A DNA stretch of 64,000 bases from CAVVSQ01 sp963848825 (lineage in GTDB: Bacteria > Planctomycetota > Planctomycetia > Gemmatales > Gemmataceae). Positions 9,854 through 19,151 of the stretch are shown here, piece after piece; within the stretch, counting starts at the first letter, position 1, and each line of letters begins with the position of its first letter. Made by a program: the position numbers and the translations under genes. The notes beneath the pieces were generated by a model. The model was not told the origin of the DNA. It ran no database searches and saw nothing but the letters and a program-made list of their open reading frames with translations. The DNA lies in the NCBI GenBank assembly GCA_963848825.1, contig CAWKFA010000009.1:868001-932000 (forward strand), given 5' to 3'.

Positions 9854-11421
9854 TCAGTTCACGCCACTCACTTCGCGCTGATCGCTTCCGTTTGCGGATT
9901 GATCTTCATTTGTTCGCGGGCCAGCGCGGTTGATCACGTGCAGGAATGCCAGGGCGCTCGCTTCGATAATGTCGGTGCTGACGGCACGGCCACGGATGAC
10001 CCGGCCCTGGTGTTCAGCCTCGATCTGGGCTTCGCCCTGAGCATCCTCACCCACCGTGACGCTGCGGACTTGAAACTCTTTCAGTTTGATATCCACGCCC
10101 GTGATCCGTTCGATGGCCTGAAATACCGCGTCCACCGGTCCGTCGCCCGTACTGGCTTCGCGGTGCAAGGTGCCATCTTTGTGCCAGAGAACCACGGCGG
10201 CATGGGGCACGGAACCCGAGCCGCCGCTGCACGTCATGGCCTCGAGAGTCCAGACAGCCGGCCCCATATTTAGCAGCGTTTCCGCCAGCGCTTCGATGTC
10301 CGCGTCATAAATGTTCTTCTTGCGGTCGGCCAGGGCCTTGAAGCTTTCGAAGAGTTTTTGCAATTGCTGATCATCCAGGTGAAAGCCCAGGTCGCGAATA
10401 CGCTGTTTGAGCGCGTGCCGGCCGCTGTGTTTGCCCAGGACCAGTTCGGTGCGCGTCAGGCCGACGTCTTCAGGCCGCATGATTTCATAGGTGCTGCGCT
10501 CCTTGAGCATGCCGTCCTGGTGAATGCCGGCCTCGTGGGCGAAGGCGTTTTGCCCGACGATCGCCTTGTTGCGCTGCACGTTAATGCCGGTGATCCGTGA
10601 AACGAGGCGGCTGGTGGGGCAAAGGCGCTTGGTGTTGATCGTCGTGGTGACGTTGAAATAGTCTTGCCGGGTATGAACAGCCATCACAATTTCCTCGAGG
10701 GCGCAATTGCCGGCGCGCTCGCCAAGGCCGTTGATGGTGCATTCGACCTGGCGTGCGCCCTCGCGCAGGGCGGCCAGGCTGTTGGAGACAGCCAGGCCCA
10801 GGTCGTTATGGCAATGGACGCTCAAGACAACCTTGTCGATGCCGGCGACATGTTGCTTGAGATAGCGTATGGCGGCGGCATATTGCTCGGGGACGGCATA
10901 GCCGACCGTGTCGGGAATGTTGATCGTGGTGGCCCCGGCGGCAATGGCCTTTTCCACGACTTCCGCCAGGAAATCAAGTTCCGTACGCGCCGCATCCTCG
11001 GGCGAGAACTCGACGTCGGTCAGGTAGCTTTTCGCCCGCTCCACGCCGGCAACGGCGCGCGCACGATTTCTTCCTTGGGCATGTGCAGCTTGAACTCGCG
11101 GTGAATAATGCTGGTGGCCAGGAATACGTGAATACGCGGCTTGGGGGCTTCCTTGAGCGCCTGCCAGGCACGATCGATATCGTCATTATTGCAGCGGGCC
11201 AAACCACAGATCGTTGGCCCTTCCACCTGCCGGGCGATGGCCTGGACGGCCTCGAAATCGCCTGGAGACGCGATGGGGAAACCCGCTTCGATCACATCCA
11301 CGCCAAGCTCGTGAAGCGCACGGGCGATTTCCAGCTTTTCAGCAAGGTTCATGCTGGCGCCAGGGGATTGCTCGCCGTCACGCAGCGTGGTATCGAAAAT
11401 TATCAAGCGGTTCTCGGACAT
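9854..11421 (-). CDS. leuA: 2-isopropylmalate synthase
   Basis: Condenses acetyl-CoA with 2-oxoisovalerate, the committed step of leucine synthesis; cytoplasmic. It is about 522 residues, the full-length form: TIM barrel with DTTLRDGEQSPG at residues 9-20, metal ligands in SVHCHNDLGLAVSN, a linker with KHSGRHALKQRI, and the C-terminal LeuA allosteric dimer domain (EHQGRVIRGRAVSTDIIEAS). The frame breaks near 11062 in CGCGCGC between EEIVR and AVAGVERAKSYL. The ATG at 11421 has GGAG/GGAGAG upstream. A leucine-coding leader peptide and a rho-independent terminator precede it on the same strand, so expression is probably controlled by attenuation in addition to allosteric leucine feedback. Confidence 0.96.
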
Positions 11422-11441
11422 CGTACTCTCCACTCCCAACG

Positions 11442-11474
11442 AAAAAACCCTGGGACATTTTTATGTCCCAGGGT
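11442..11474 (-). terminator. Leader terminator (attenuator) of leuA
   Basis: A perfect 12-bp stem (11447-11458 with 11463-11474, sequence ACCCTGGGACAT) with a 4-nt loop is followed on the minus strand by six Ts (11447-11442), a textbook intrinsic terminator. It lies only about 21 nt before the leuA start codon, so it must be bypassed for leuA to be expressed. Confidence 0.92.
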
Positions 11475-11515
11475 CGGTTATCAGCATGGTGTTTTGCGAT
11501 GGGCTGATGGCGTGC

Positions 11516-11584
11516 CTAGGACGTTTCCCTGTCAAGCAGGGATAGAAGCAAGCTCAAAAGAAGATTATCGGGTCGATAAATCAT
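11516..11584 (-). CDS. Leucine-rich leader peptide of the leuA attenuator (leuL-like)
   Basis: A 22-codon ORF with ATG at 11584 and TAG at 11516-11518. Eight of the 22 residues are leucine, clustered at residues 8-10, 12-14 and 16-17 (NLLLSLLLSLL), with four different Leu codons. GGAGG lies 12 nt upstream of the ATG. The stop region carries GTCCTAGG (minus strand, 11522-11515), which can pair over 8 bp with the 5' arm of the downstream terminator as an anti-terminator. Stalling at Leu codons would leave that segment free and let leuA be transcribed; a ribosome reaching the stop would cover it and allow termination. The ORF and pairings are seen; regulation is inferred. Confidence 0.85.
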   Translation of the reverse strand: MIYRPDNLLLSLLLSLLDRETS

Positions 11585-11618
11585 GGCGCCGCCAAACCTC
11601 CAACTTTTTATCAATAGT

Positions 11619-11647
11619 AATCTAGAGCATGGACCTGGAAAATGCAA
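11619..11647 (-). promoter_or_regulatory. Candidate sigma70-type promoter of the leuA leader
   Basis: On the minus strand TTGCAT (11647-11642) and TAGATT (11624-11619) are separated by 17 nt. The predicted start point would be near 11612, just upstream of the leader-peptide ribosome-binding site. The hexamers are imperfect; the call rests largely on spacing and position. Confidence 0.45.
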
Positions 11648-11683
11648 TGGATTTTTCCAAAACATCCCCCTGGCCGCCGCTTT

Positions 11684-14299
11684 TTAGCCGCCACTTTTCT
11701 TACCGCTACCGACCTTGGCCGTCTTGATCTGCGCTCGCAGGTAATCAAGTGCCATCTCGAGCTGGCGATCCTTAAAATTGACTTGCGCCTCCGTTGGCTC
11801 ATGGCCGGGCCGATGGATAATCTCTTGCTCGCGCTGATGTTCGGCCAGGTCGTTGTTCTCTTTGTTGTTCAAGTTCAGAACGAACCCATCGTTGGGAGTT
11901 ACGCCCCATTCATCTTCGTCCTTGCCCGGCGTGCTGGCCTTGTTGAGATTGCGATTGGAGGGCCGCCAGAACGTAGCCGTGGTAAGTTTGAGCCGCCCGC
12001 CGGTTTCAAAGGGCAATATCGTTTGCACGCTCCCCTTGCCGTAGCTGCGCATGCCGACGACGATGGCCCGACCATGGTCCTGCAGGCAGGCGGACACGAT
12101 TTCGCTGGCGCTGGCACTGCCGCCGTTCACCAGGCAAACCATCGGAAAAGTCGTGTAGCTGCCGTCGCTACGGCCAACGTAGGACGTTTCTTTCTCATTG
12201 CGCGGCCGCACGGTGACAATCAGGCCATCGTCGATAAAGAGGTCCGAAATTTTGACCGCGCTGTCGAGCAGCCCGCCTGGATTGAAACGTAAGTCCAGAA
12301 TAAAGCCTTTGATGCCGGCCTTGGCGAGCTTTTTCATGGCGCCTTCGAGATCGCGCATGGTGTTATGCGAGAATTGCACGAGGCGCACGTAGCAGATTTT
12401 GTTTTCGGGATCGACCACGTAATTCCATGAATCGTCTTCCTTGCGTTTAATGCCGACAACACTCTCCACCTCGACCCGGCCACGAATAAGGTTGAATTCG
12501 AGGGGCTTTTCCTCCCCTTCGCGTTCAATGACCAGTTTCACTTTCGTGCCTTCCTTGCCGAGGATTTTTTTGACGGCATCCTCCGTGGTCAGGCCCTTGG
12601 TGGGAATCACTTCACGCGGCTCGAGGCGCTTGCCGTCCCCGTCCACCTCGCGAATGATCGTCGTCACCAAATCGTTGGCATAGATCTTGGCCTTGTAAGC
12701 GGGGCTGCCGCGGATTGGCGTGACTACCTGGAGTACGTCCTTGGTGTTGTTCTTGCGTATTTGCACGCCAATGCCGGAGAAGTGTCCGCGGATATCGTTG
12801 TCGAGTTGCCGCAAGGTCTCCGGATCGATGTAGTCGGTATGCTTGTCGAGCTTCGAAAGCATGGCATGCAACGAATAGGTGATGTCCTTGCCGCCGGAGA
12901 GGTCTTCCCGCTTGCCAAGATGTTTACGGGCGGCCGCCAGCAGTTCGAGCAAGTCGGCTTCCTTCATCTTGCCAAGGTCAGCCGGATCCATGTTTTTCAG
13001 GTTGTCGAGCTTGTCCTTGAGTGTGGAAGGCATCTTTTCATTGAGGCCCTTGAAAATGCCCCGGATCGCGGTGTCAACGAGGGTGGCCTTGGCGACGTCG
13101 CGGACGTAGCCCTGCTTCACTTTCTTGGCGGCATTGAGGACCATCTGGGCATAGTCGGTGGCGTCCTTCGCAGTGAGGATGGTTTGCTCCAGAATGGCTT
13201 TGCGCTCGGTCTGAAAGGCGGTGGCATCAATTTTCCCGTCGACCCATTTCTGATAGGCCTTGCGCAGACTTTGTTGGGCCTCAAGCTTGGGCATGCGTTC
13301 CAGCAGATTGTGCCCTTCCTCGGCGATGGTCTTTTCCAGTTTTTGCTCGTCAGCAAGTTTCGTGAACTTGGTCAGGCGCTGGACAGCCTTGGGGTAGGCC
13401 GCTGGATTGTGATCGACGACAAAGTCGGTGGTTTGACCTTCGCTGTAAATTACGAAAGGGATTTGGCCCTTTTCCTCGTCGGACTTGCCGTTCTCGATGG
13501 CCAGACGATGTTGTTCTTTGCGTACGAACTTGGCGAGTTCGCCGATGGTAATGTTGCCGTCCGGTTCGTAGCCGTCGGCGTCAGCCTTGCCCTTGAGGCC
13601 GTCAATGATGGCCTGGGCAAAAATCCCGTGGTCGCCGAGGTTCAGCGAGGGTTTGAGGCCGTTATTGGCCAGAAAAACCACGCGACTGGGCAAGTTGGTG
13701 GCCTTGACCTCTTCGCTCCCCTTGAATTCTCGATAGAAATTCTCGAGCTTGGGATCGGGAGTAGGTTCTTTGCCGGCATCAAAGCCCAGAAAGTTGCAAT
13801 CGAGAAACGCGACAAAGCGCTGGCTCTGCAACTTGTCGAGTATGGTTTCCATATCGCCGCTGGCGACCGCGTCCTTGGCGCGGTTGGCGAACGTAGAATC
13901 GGTCGCGAAATAGCAGGCTTTTTCGCCAAGCGGGGCGCCGTTGCCAAAAAAGGCGAATACCACCAGATCGTCGCGATGAGCGTTTTTTTCGATCCAGGTC
14001 AACGAATCCAAAATATTGGCCCGGCTCGCCACTTCGCCGCCGCGCTTGGCGTCCTTGGACCCCAGCAACAATTTGATGTTTTTCGGATCGACCCCGAGGT
14101 ATTCCTTGGATGTGAAAAGGTCATACAGCGCCTTGGCGTCCGCCTCGGCATGTTGGCGCGGCTTGATTTGGGCGTCTGCGTAATGGTCGATGCCCACGAG
14201 CACCACGTACTGCTTGACAGCTTCATCGGCGGCCTGCGCCATGGGGGTTGACCACCCCAGCACCACGATCAACAACCCCAGCCACATCCGTTTCAGCAT
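11684..14299 (-). CDS. Secreted caspase-like (inactive) / PDZ-S41 tail-specific protease fusion
   Basis: 871-residue exported protein with an intact frame. The signal peptide covers residues 1-23 (ending MAQAA). Residues about 28-260 have a caspase/C14 fold signature (YVVLVGIDHYADAQ, then VVFAFFGNG and VAFLDCNFLG). The catalytic His of the usual GHG is Asn120 and the Cys sits one residue early (Asp167-Cys168-Asn169), so the caspase half is probably non-catalytic. After a helical linker comes a PDZ domain (FSGIGVQIRKNN, GSPAYKAKIYANDLV) and an S41 domain with a complete dyad: Ser730 in NGGSASASEI, Lys755 and Gln759 in YGKGSVQ. It should cleave proteins C-terminally in the periplasm, with the pseudocaspase perhaps recognising substrates. 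The leuA leader lies about 40 nt beyond its stop on the same strand. Confidence 0.88.
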   Translation of the reverse strand: MLKRMWLGLLIVVLGWSTPMAQAADEAVKQYVVLVGIDHYADAQIKPRQHAEADAKALYDLFTSKEYLGVDPKNIKLLLGSKDAKRGGEVASRANILDSLTWIEKNAHRDDLVVFAFFGNGAPLGEKACYFATDSTFANRAKDAVASGDMETILDKLQSQRFVAFLDCNFLGFDAGKEPTPDPKLENFYREFKGSEEVKATNLPSRVVFLANNGLKPSLNLGDHGIFAQAIIDGLKGKADADGYEPDGNITIGELAKFVRKEQHRLAIENGKSDEEKGQIPFVIYSEGQTTDFVVDHNPAAYPKAVQRLTKFTKLADEQKLEKTIAEEGHNLLERMPKLEAQQSLRKAYQKWVDGKIDATAFQTERKAILEQTILTAKDATDYAQMVLNAAKKVKQGYVRDVAKATLVDTAIRGIFKGLNEKMPSTLKDKLDNLKNMDPADLGKMKEADLLELLAAARKHLGKREDLSGGKDITYSLHAMLSKLDKHTDYIDPETLRQLDNDIRGHFSGIGVQIRKNNTKDVLQVVTPIRGSPAYKAKIYANDLVTTIIREVDGDGKRLEPREVIPTKGLTTEDAVKKILGKEGTKVKLVIEREGEEKPLEFNLIRGRVEVESVVGIKRKEDDSWNYVVDPENKICYVRLVQFSHNTMRDLEGAMKKLAKAGIKGFILDLRFNPGGLLDSAVKISDLFIDDGLIVTVRPRNEKETSYVGRSDGSYTTFPMVCLVNGGSASASEIVSACLQDHGRAIVVGMRSYGKGSVQTILPFETGGRLKLTTATFWRPSNRNLNKASTPGKDEDEWGVTPNDGFVLNLNNKENNDLAEHQREQEIIHRPGHEPTEAQVNFKDRQLEMALDYLRAQIKTAKVGSGKKSGG

Positions 14300-14581
14300 G
14301 AAAATAATCCTTTCGAAGTCGATGGCAGTATCTGCTGTAGTTCCTGGCGCCCGGGAAGCGATTTTCCGTTGCTGAGGCCGCCACCCCCGCGTGTGGTTCC
14401 TTCATGGTAACCATCAGCGTGAAATTTGACAAATGATCTTTAAGGGTCCTGGCAAGCCTGGGCGAATTTTCCTGTTGTAGCAATTCTCGCAAGTTTCCGT
14501 ATCGGAACGCCGAAGATAGTTCAAAGGGCTGACTGCCGCATGCCTTTTCCTCCAAAATCGCCTATCTTCCTCTTTGCAAGG
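14300..14581. other. Divergent intergenic region, nothing recognised
   Basis: 282 bp between the divergent protease gene and the TPR lipoprotein gene. Both promoters presumably lie here. I see no convincing gene, hairpin or repeat. Confidence 0.4.
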
Positions 14582-15602
14582 ATGATTCCCGTGCGCAAAA
14601 ACCTCGTTGCTGGTCTTCTCCTGGCCCTCGCTGGTTGCTCGTCGAACACGGTGGAGGAACCAGTCCTTCAAGCCGTCGAAGATGCCGCGCCGCAATCGGA
14701 CGATGTGCACCCCATCGATGCCATGACCGCCGTTTTGGATCGCAATCCCGCGGACACGGCCGCGCTCACGCAACGGGGCAACGAGTGGTTTCAGCTGGGG
14801 GATTATGAGCGCACGATCGAGGATTACACGGCCAGCTTGACTCTTAGCAAAAATGCCCGCACCTATTACAATCGCGCCGTGGCCTATACCTCCAAGGACG
14901 ACCTGGCCCGCGCAGCGCCGATTACGACGCCTCCATCAAGCTCAATCCACAAGATCCGTCCGCCTATTTCAATCGCGCCGTGGTGCTGCACAAAATGGGC
15001 AAAACGTCGGACGGCATCCAGGACCTGACCGAAGCCATGCGCCTGGATCCCCGCGACGCCACCGCCGCGCTCAATCGCGGCCTGCTCTACCTGGCCATTG
15101 GCCTCAGCGACAAGGCAATCGCGGATTTCGATAACGCGCTGGCCATCAAACCCGACATGCTGGAAGGATACATCAATCGCGGTTACGCCTTCCATTTGCA
15201 CGGCGACTATGATCTGGCGATCAGGGACTTCACGGAAGCAATCAAAATCGCGCCGCGCAGCCCGTTGGCGTATGGCAATCGCGGCAATTCCTACAGCAAA
15301 AAAGGCGATTTCGAGCTCGCGCTCAAGGATCTCGACGAGGCGGTCAAACTAGACTTCAACGATGCCCAACTTTACAACAATCGCGGCACCATCTTCGGGG
15401 CCCGAGGCGCCATGGTCGAGCCGTTGCAGATTTTTGCCGTGCCATCGACCTGGCGCCGGACTTCGCGTCCGCCTATCGCAATCGGGCAGCCGCCTACCAT
15501 CAGCTTGGGATCACCAGCAAGGCGCAGGAAGATTATAACGCCGCCTTACTTCTTGATCCCGAGGGTGCCGAGTTGATTCCCGACGCCTATCGCAAGAAAT
15601 AA
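14582..15602 (+). CDS. TPR-repeat lipoprotein
   Basis: Exported lipoprotein with a signal ending in a lipobox (LLALAGC, Cys about residue 17). It is built of consecutive 34-residue TPR units (YYNRAVAYTSKDD, YFNRAVVLHKMGK, ALNRGLLYLAIGL, YINRGYAFHLHGDYDLA, YGNRGNSYSKKGDFELA, and so on, ending PDAYRKK). The frame breaks near 14915 (CCCGCGCAGCGCC) and near 15408 (GGCGCC). After correction it runs to TAA at 15600-15602, giving about 340 residues and eight or so TPRs. It probably acts as a protein-interaction scaffold at a membrane. The ATG at 14582 is chosen because it starts the lipoprotein signal. It converges on hemA with a 25-bp gap. Confidence 0.85.
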
Positions 15603-15627
15603 AACAGGTTTCGTTGGAAGATGGTGC

Positions 15628-16910
15628 TCAGTCCGGTAAGCGAAAGATCTTGCGCAGGGCTTCGAGCAGGGTGTGCCGGCCGGTTTCCGGGGCCTCTTCC
15701 CCCAGTGCGGAGATGGGGCCGTGCAAGAATTGATTTTGCAATAGCCGAAACGCACCCTCAATATAGGCCTTATCCGCCTCGTTGAGTTTGCCGTTGAGTT
15801 TCGCGAGTAGCTGGCTGACGATGACTTGCCGGCGTCCTCGAATTCTCTCGTAAGCCGTGCAATCACGGGCCCATTACGGCGGCGTGTCCACTCGGTCAGA
15901 AAGCGCTTCACTTCCTGAGCCACCAGAGCTTCCGCCGGGGCGATGTGCTTGCCGCGATCCTCGACGGTCCGCGCCCGGATGCGTTGCAGATCGTCGATAT
16001 TGAAGAGGCAGGCACGGTCGCCATCGTGGATGCGCGGGTCAAAATCGCGTGGCACCGCTATGTCCAATATCACCATCGTGCTGCCACCGCGCTGCGTCTG
16101 GCCGCGCCGCGCGAGGATGGCATCGAAACGCCGTCGCGTCATGATGGGCTCGGCGCGCCCGTGGTGCTCAAGACGATGTCCGCGCACGAGCGCGTCGTCA
16201 AGTTTATCCCATGCAATGGCCTGGCCGCCACAACCTTGCGCCACCGCTGCGGCTTTCTCCGGACTGCGATTGGTCACGAGAATACTCTGAGGCTGCAAAT
16301 CGCGAAGGTGTTTGAGGGTAAGTTCTCCCATCTTGCCGGTGCCGATTACCAGCACCGTCTTGTCGTTGAAATGATCGAAAACCTGGCGAACATAATCGAC
16401 GGCCACGCTGGAAACCGAAACGTGGCCGCGCGCGATGCCCGTCTCGGTGCGCACGCGCTTGGCGACATGGTGCGCGTGTTGAAAAAGGGGATGCAGCACG
16501 GGGCCGGCGGTGGCCAGCTCTTGAGCAGTCTCGTAGGCCCGTTTCACCTGGCCGGCGATTTGCCCTTCGCCGACGATCAAGCTATCGAGGCTGGATACGA
16601 CTCGAAACAAATGCGCCACGGCGTCCGCATTGACCTTGTCGTAAAGATGGTCTTCAAGGCTTTTGAGGGGGACCTGGTGGAATTCCGCCAAAAACTCCGC
16701 AATAAGGTCGGCGGCGGGCGGAATATGGCCGCCGGCGCGCGCGGTGTAGATCTCCACGCGGTTGCAGGTGCTGACAATGACGACTTCAAAGCCAAAGCGC
16801 CCATTAATGGCAGCCAGCGCCGCCATAAGCTTGGGACCATCAAAGGCCAGTCGTTCGCGCAAATCGATCGGGGTGTTTTGAAAACTAGTGCCCACGAGCA
16901 GGAGATTCAT
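15628..16910 (-). CDS. hemA: Glutamyl-tRNA reductase
   Basis: Reduces glutamyl-tRNA(Glu) to glutamate-1-semialdehyde, first step of C5-pathway tetrapyrrole synthesis. About 427 residues. Landmarks: MNLLLVGTSFQNTPIDLRER, the catalytic Cys49 in VSTCNRVEIY, GEGQIAGQVKRAYE, the NADPH-binding core VLVIGTGKMGELTLKHL and DIAVPRDFDP. Three indels are visible. A compensating pair near 16154 and 16190, both at GCGC, garbles only RADIVLSTTGA. One near 15835 is followed by the dimerisation domain (VIVSQLLAKLNGKL to KIFRLPD). The start overlaps the stop of the upstream ccsA-like gene (ATGA), giving the classic hemX-hemA arrangement. Confidence 0.94.
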
Positions 16911-17735
16911 GGTCCACCCCCGGCATGCATGAAGGGATGAACTGGCGCCAGGAAGGCACAGATCATGACGGCGAAGGCCAGCAGCGTCAGCAAGGCTACT
17001 TGCCGGCCCCGCGCCGCGCGCCATAGCGCACGTAAAGCAGGATCGCGAAAACTAGCCACAGGCCAAGCGTGCTCAAAATCTTGGGGCTTTCCCAGTTCGC
17101 CAGGGCGTGCCCCTGGTGCCACTGAAGCGCGACGCCGACGATCAGGCCGGCGGTCAACAAGGGAAACGCCAATAGGATCGCCTTGCGATTCATGGATTCC
17201 AGCCGCTCCAGGCTCATCATCTTGATCCCTTGCCCCGGGGCGATCTTGGCGTGCAGGCGGTGCACCTGCACCAGATACATGACGCTCGCGACGAAGGCAA
17301 CACTAATGCCCACGCCCGCCAGCAGCAGCAGGACGCCATGCAGGGTGCCCCAAAAGCGCTCACCGGCGAAGGTACTCCATAGCGAACCATCCGCCTCCGG
17401 CGCCGCTGGGACCAGCACGGCCAGCACGACGAGGCCCAGCACGAGCGGCAACACGAACAGGCCCCAGGCCTGGCGGTAATGATGAATCGCTCCATATAGA
17501 TAAAAAACGGCCAGGATCCAGGCCAGGAACAACAACGAGCCGATGGGGGCCGCCAATGATAATGGCTGCGCCAACAAGTAAAGGGTATGCGCAGGAGCCC
17601 CGCGCCGCCAAACAGCGTGGCGGCCACACGTGAGACGGGCCTGGGGCTTGCCAGGTGCCACAGCTCCAGGGCCAGCGCTACACTATAACTTGCCGCGAAG
17701 CAGAAAATCGTGACGTGTTCCATGAATGCCGACAT
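16907..17735 (-). CDS. Cytochrome c assembly protein, CcsA/HemX-like membrane protein
   Basis: Multi-pass membrane protein of about 275 residues with eight or so transmembrane helices, resembling CcsA/CcmC/HemX heme-handling proteins (MEHVTIFCFAASYSVALALE at the N-terminus, TFAGERFWGTLHGVLLLLAG, VMYLVQVHRLHAK, SMNRKAILLAFPLLTAG, ILSTLGLWLVFAILLYVR). The frame breaks near 17594 (TGCGCA) and near 17015 (CGCGCCGCGCGCC); the corrected C-terminus is a final helix ending HAGGGP. It overlaps the hemA start by 4 nt, so it is coupled to heme synthesis. TATAAT lies about 11 nt upstream of the ATG, with no clear ribosome-binding site; the ATG at 17723 is an alternative start. Confidence 0.85.
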
Positions 17736-17879
17736 AACAGCGATTATACAAAGTGAAGGGGCGGTGCCTGCTTCTTTCGTTGCCAGCGCCAGCAGCCGAA
17801 CGCCTTTTCGTCGCTGCTGGGCGTCATCAGCAACGTCTTCTCTCAGCAGGTCGATGCGGTTGTCGAAGTGTGTGTCGGT

Positions 17880-19039
17880 TTATCGTACATCGAGAGCAAA
17901 CGTGGTGTTGTTGGCCACGGGCATGAGAGGCGCGAAGCGGCTGGTGGCGGTGCCGCGTGCCGAGCCCGGGTACCAGGCGATTCCCAATGTCGCCGTCACG
18001 GTGCCGGTGTCATTGGGGGTGATAAAGTGTGCTTCGCCGAAGATTGCCCAGTTATTCGTGAGAGGCACGTAAAGCTCTGCTCCAAAGGTAATTGGGTGAT
18101 TGACTTGCGGTTCGACCGGCAAAAGAATATTGGCTCGACCATGTTCGGACGCCAGCCCGACCCAGGCGCGCGTCACGATCTCATGATTCCAGACATGCCG
18201 CCAATACACGTTCCACTGGCTAATCGGCTGTACCGAAAAGGAAAAGGGCCCGATCGATCCGGTATCACCATGGTCACGGACGGTTGCCCAGAAACCAAAT
18301 TCGTTGTTGTTTTTGGTTTCGAGACCCAACTGGGCGCACCACTGTCCTGTATTTGTCTTGTCGTACGAATCATCGTAGCGGAAGTCGTACACAACGCCCC
18401 AGCGCAGCCCCTCGGGGATCCGCTGAAATACGCCCACCGTCGTGAAGCTCTGCCAGCGGTCTACCGTGCCGTCGACTACCTGAAGAATGCGCATGGCGTT
18501 TTGCGAATAATTGAAGGCCGTGCCCACCTGAAAACCCAGTCCAAATTTTTCAATGATCGGCAAACCCCAGTTGAGGGCCATTCGGTAGCCGAAATTGGAA
18601 TTGATGCCCAGATCGACAGGTTCCTTGGAACCATCCAGGCCGATGAACAGGGAAAAATTCTCAAAATAGGGATTGCTGACACGCGGATAATCCTGGAAGT
18701 CGGAACCTGGCGGCAGCATGGTTGGCCCAGGCGGCGCGAGCGCATCGCTGGCCGGCCGGGGCAGGGTGGTATAGCTTCCGGTGAAACCCGCGGCATCTAC
18801 GCTATTAGCCGGGGGTAAATCCGCGACTTCCGGCACCGATACGGCTGGAGAGTTTGCCCACGTGGTGCCCGAAGCGGGCGCGGGCAGGTCCAATTGTGGA
18901 CCGCCCAGTGTAGCCAAATGCGGCACGATGGGGTCATCATCCTCCAGCAAGGGCCAAAAACCGATGGTCGGCCTTTGCGCCGGGCAGTGGCGGCCAGGGA
19001 GCCCAACACGATCATGGCCACGCCTAAGGCTCGCAGCAT
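17880..19039 (-). CDS. Planctomycete outer-membrane beta-barrel-like protein
   Basis: Secreted protein of about 386 residues. The signal peptide starts at 19039 (MLRALGVAMIVLGSLAATA). The frame breaks near 18980 in GGCGCAAAGG; the corrected mature N-terminus reads RAQRPTIGFWPLLEDDD. The rest is Pro-rich for about 90 residues, then strand-rich with barrel-like alternation (FGYRMALNWGLP, GLGFQVGTAFNYS, RWGVVYDFRYDDSYD, FSFSVQPISQWNVYWRHVW, TATLGIAWYPG). Recognised only as a planctomycete outer-membrane barrel family, probably a porin-like or structural protein. The last residues (TTFALDVR) carry the terminal aromatic strand expected of barrels. Confidence 0.7.
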
Positions 19040-19151
19040 TGCTGGCACCGGTTTAGAGGTTTTGGCTAAAGATTGTGCGGGAAATATCGCCAGGGCCAAT
19101 TCTTGTCAAGCACAAGTTGCGCGGCACCGCGCTCATACCTGACGGGCGTGA

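Noticed and set aside
12761..14251. A 496-codon ORF on the + strand, antisense to the protease fusion
   Set aside because: The opposite strand encodes a protein with signal peptide, PDZ and S41 motifs; the antisense reading has no recognisable domain and is a by-product of GC-rich codon use.
15945..16940. A 331-codon + strand ORF opposite hemA
   Set aside because: hemA is certain on the other strand; the antisense frame has no conserved motif.
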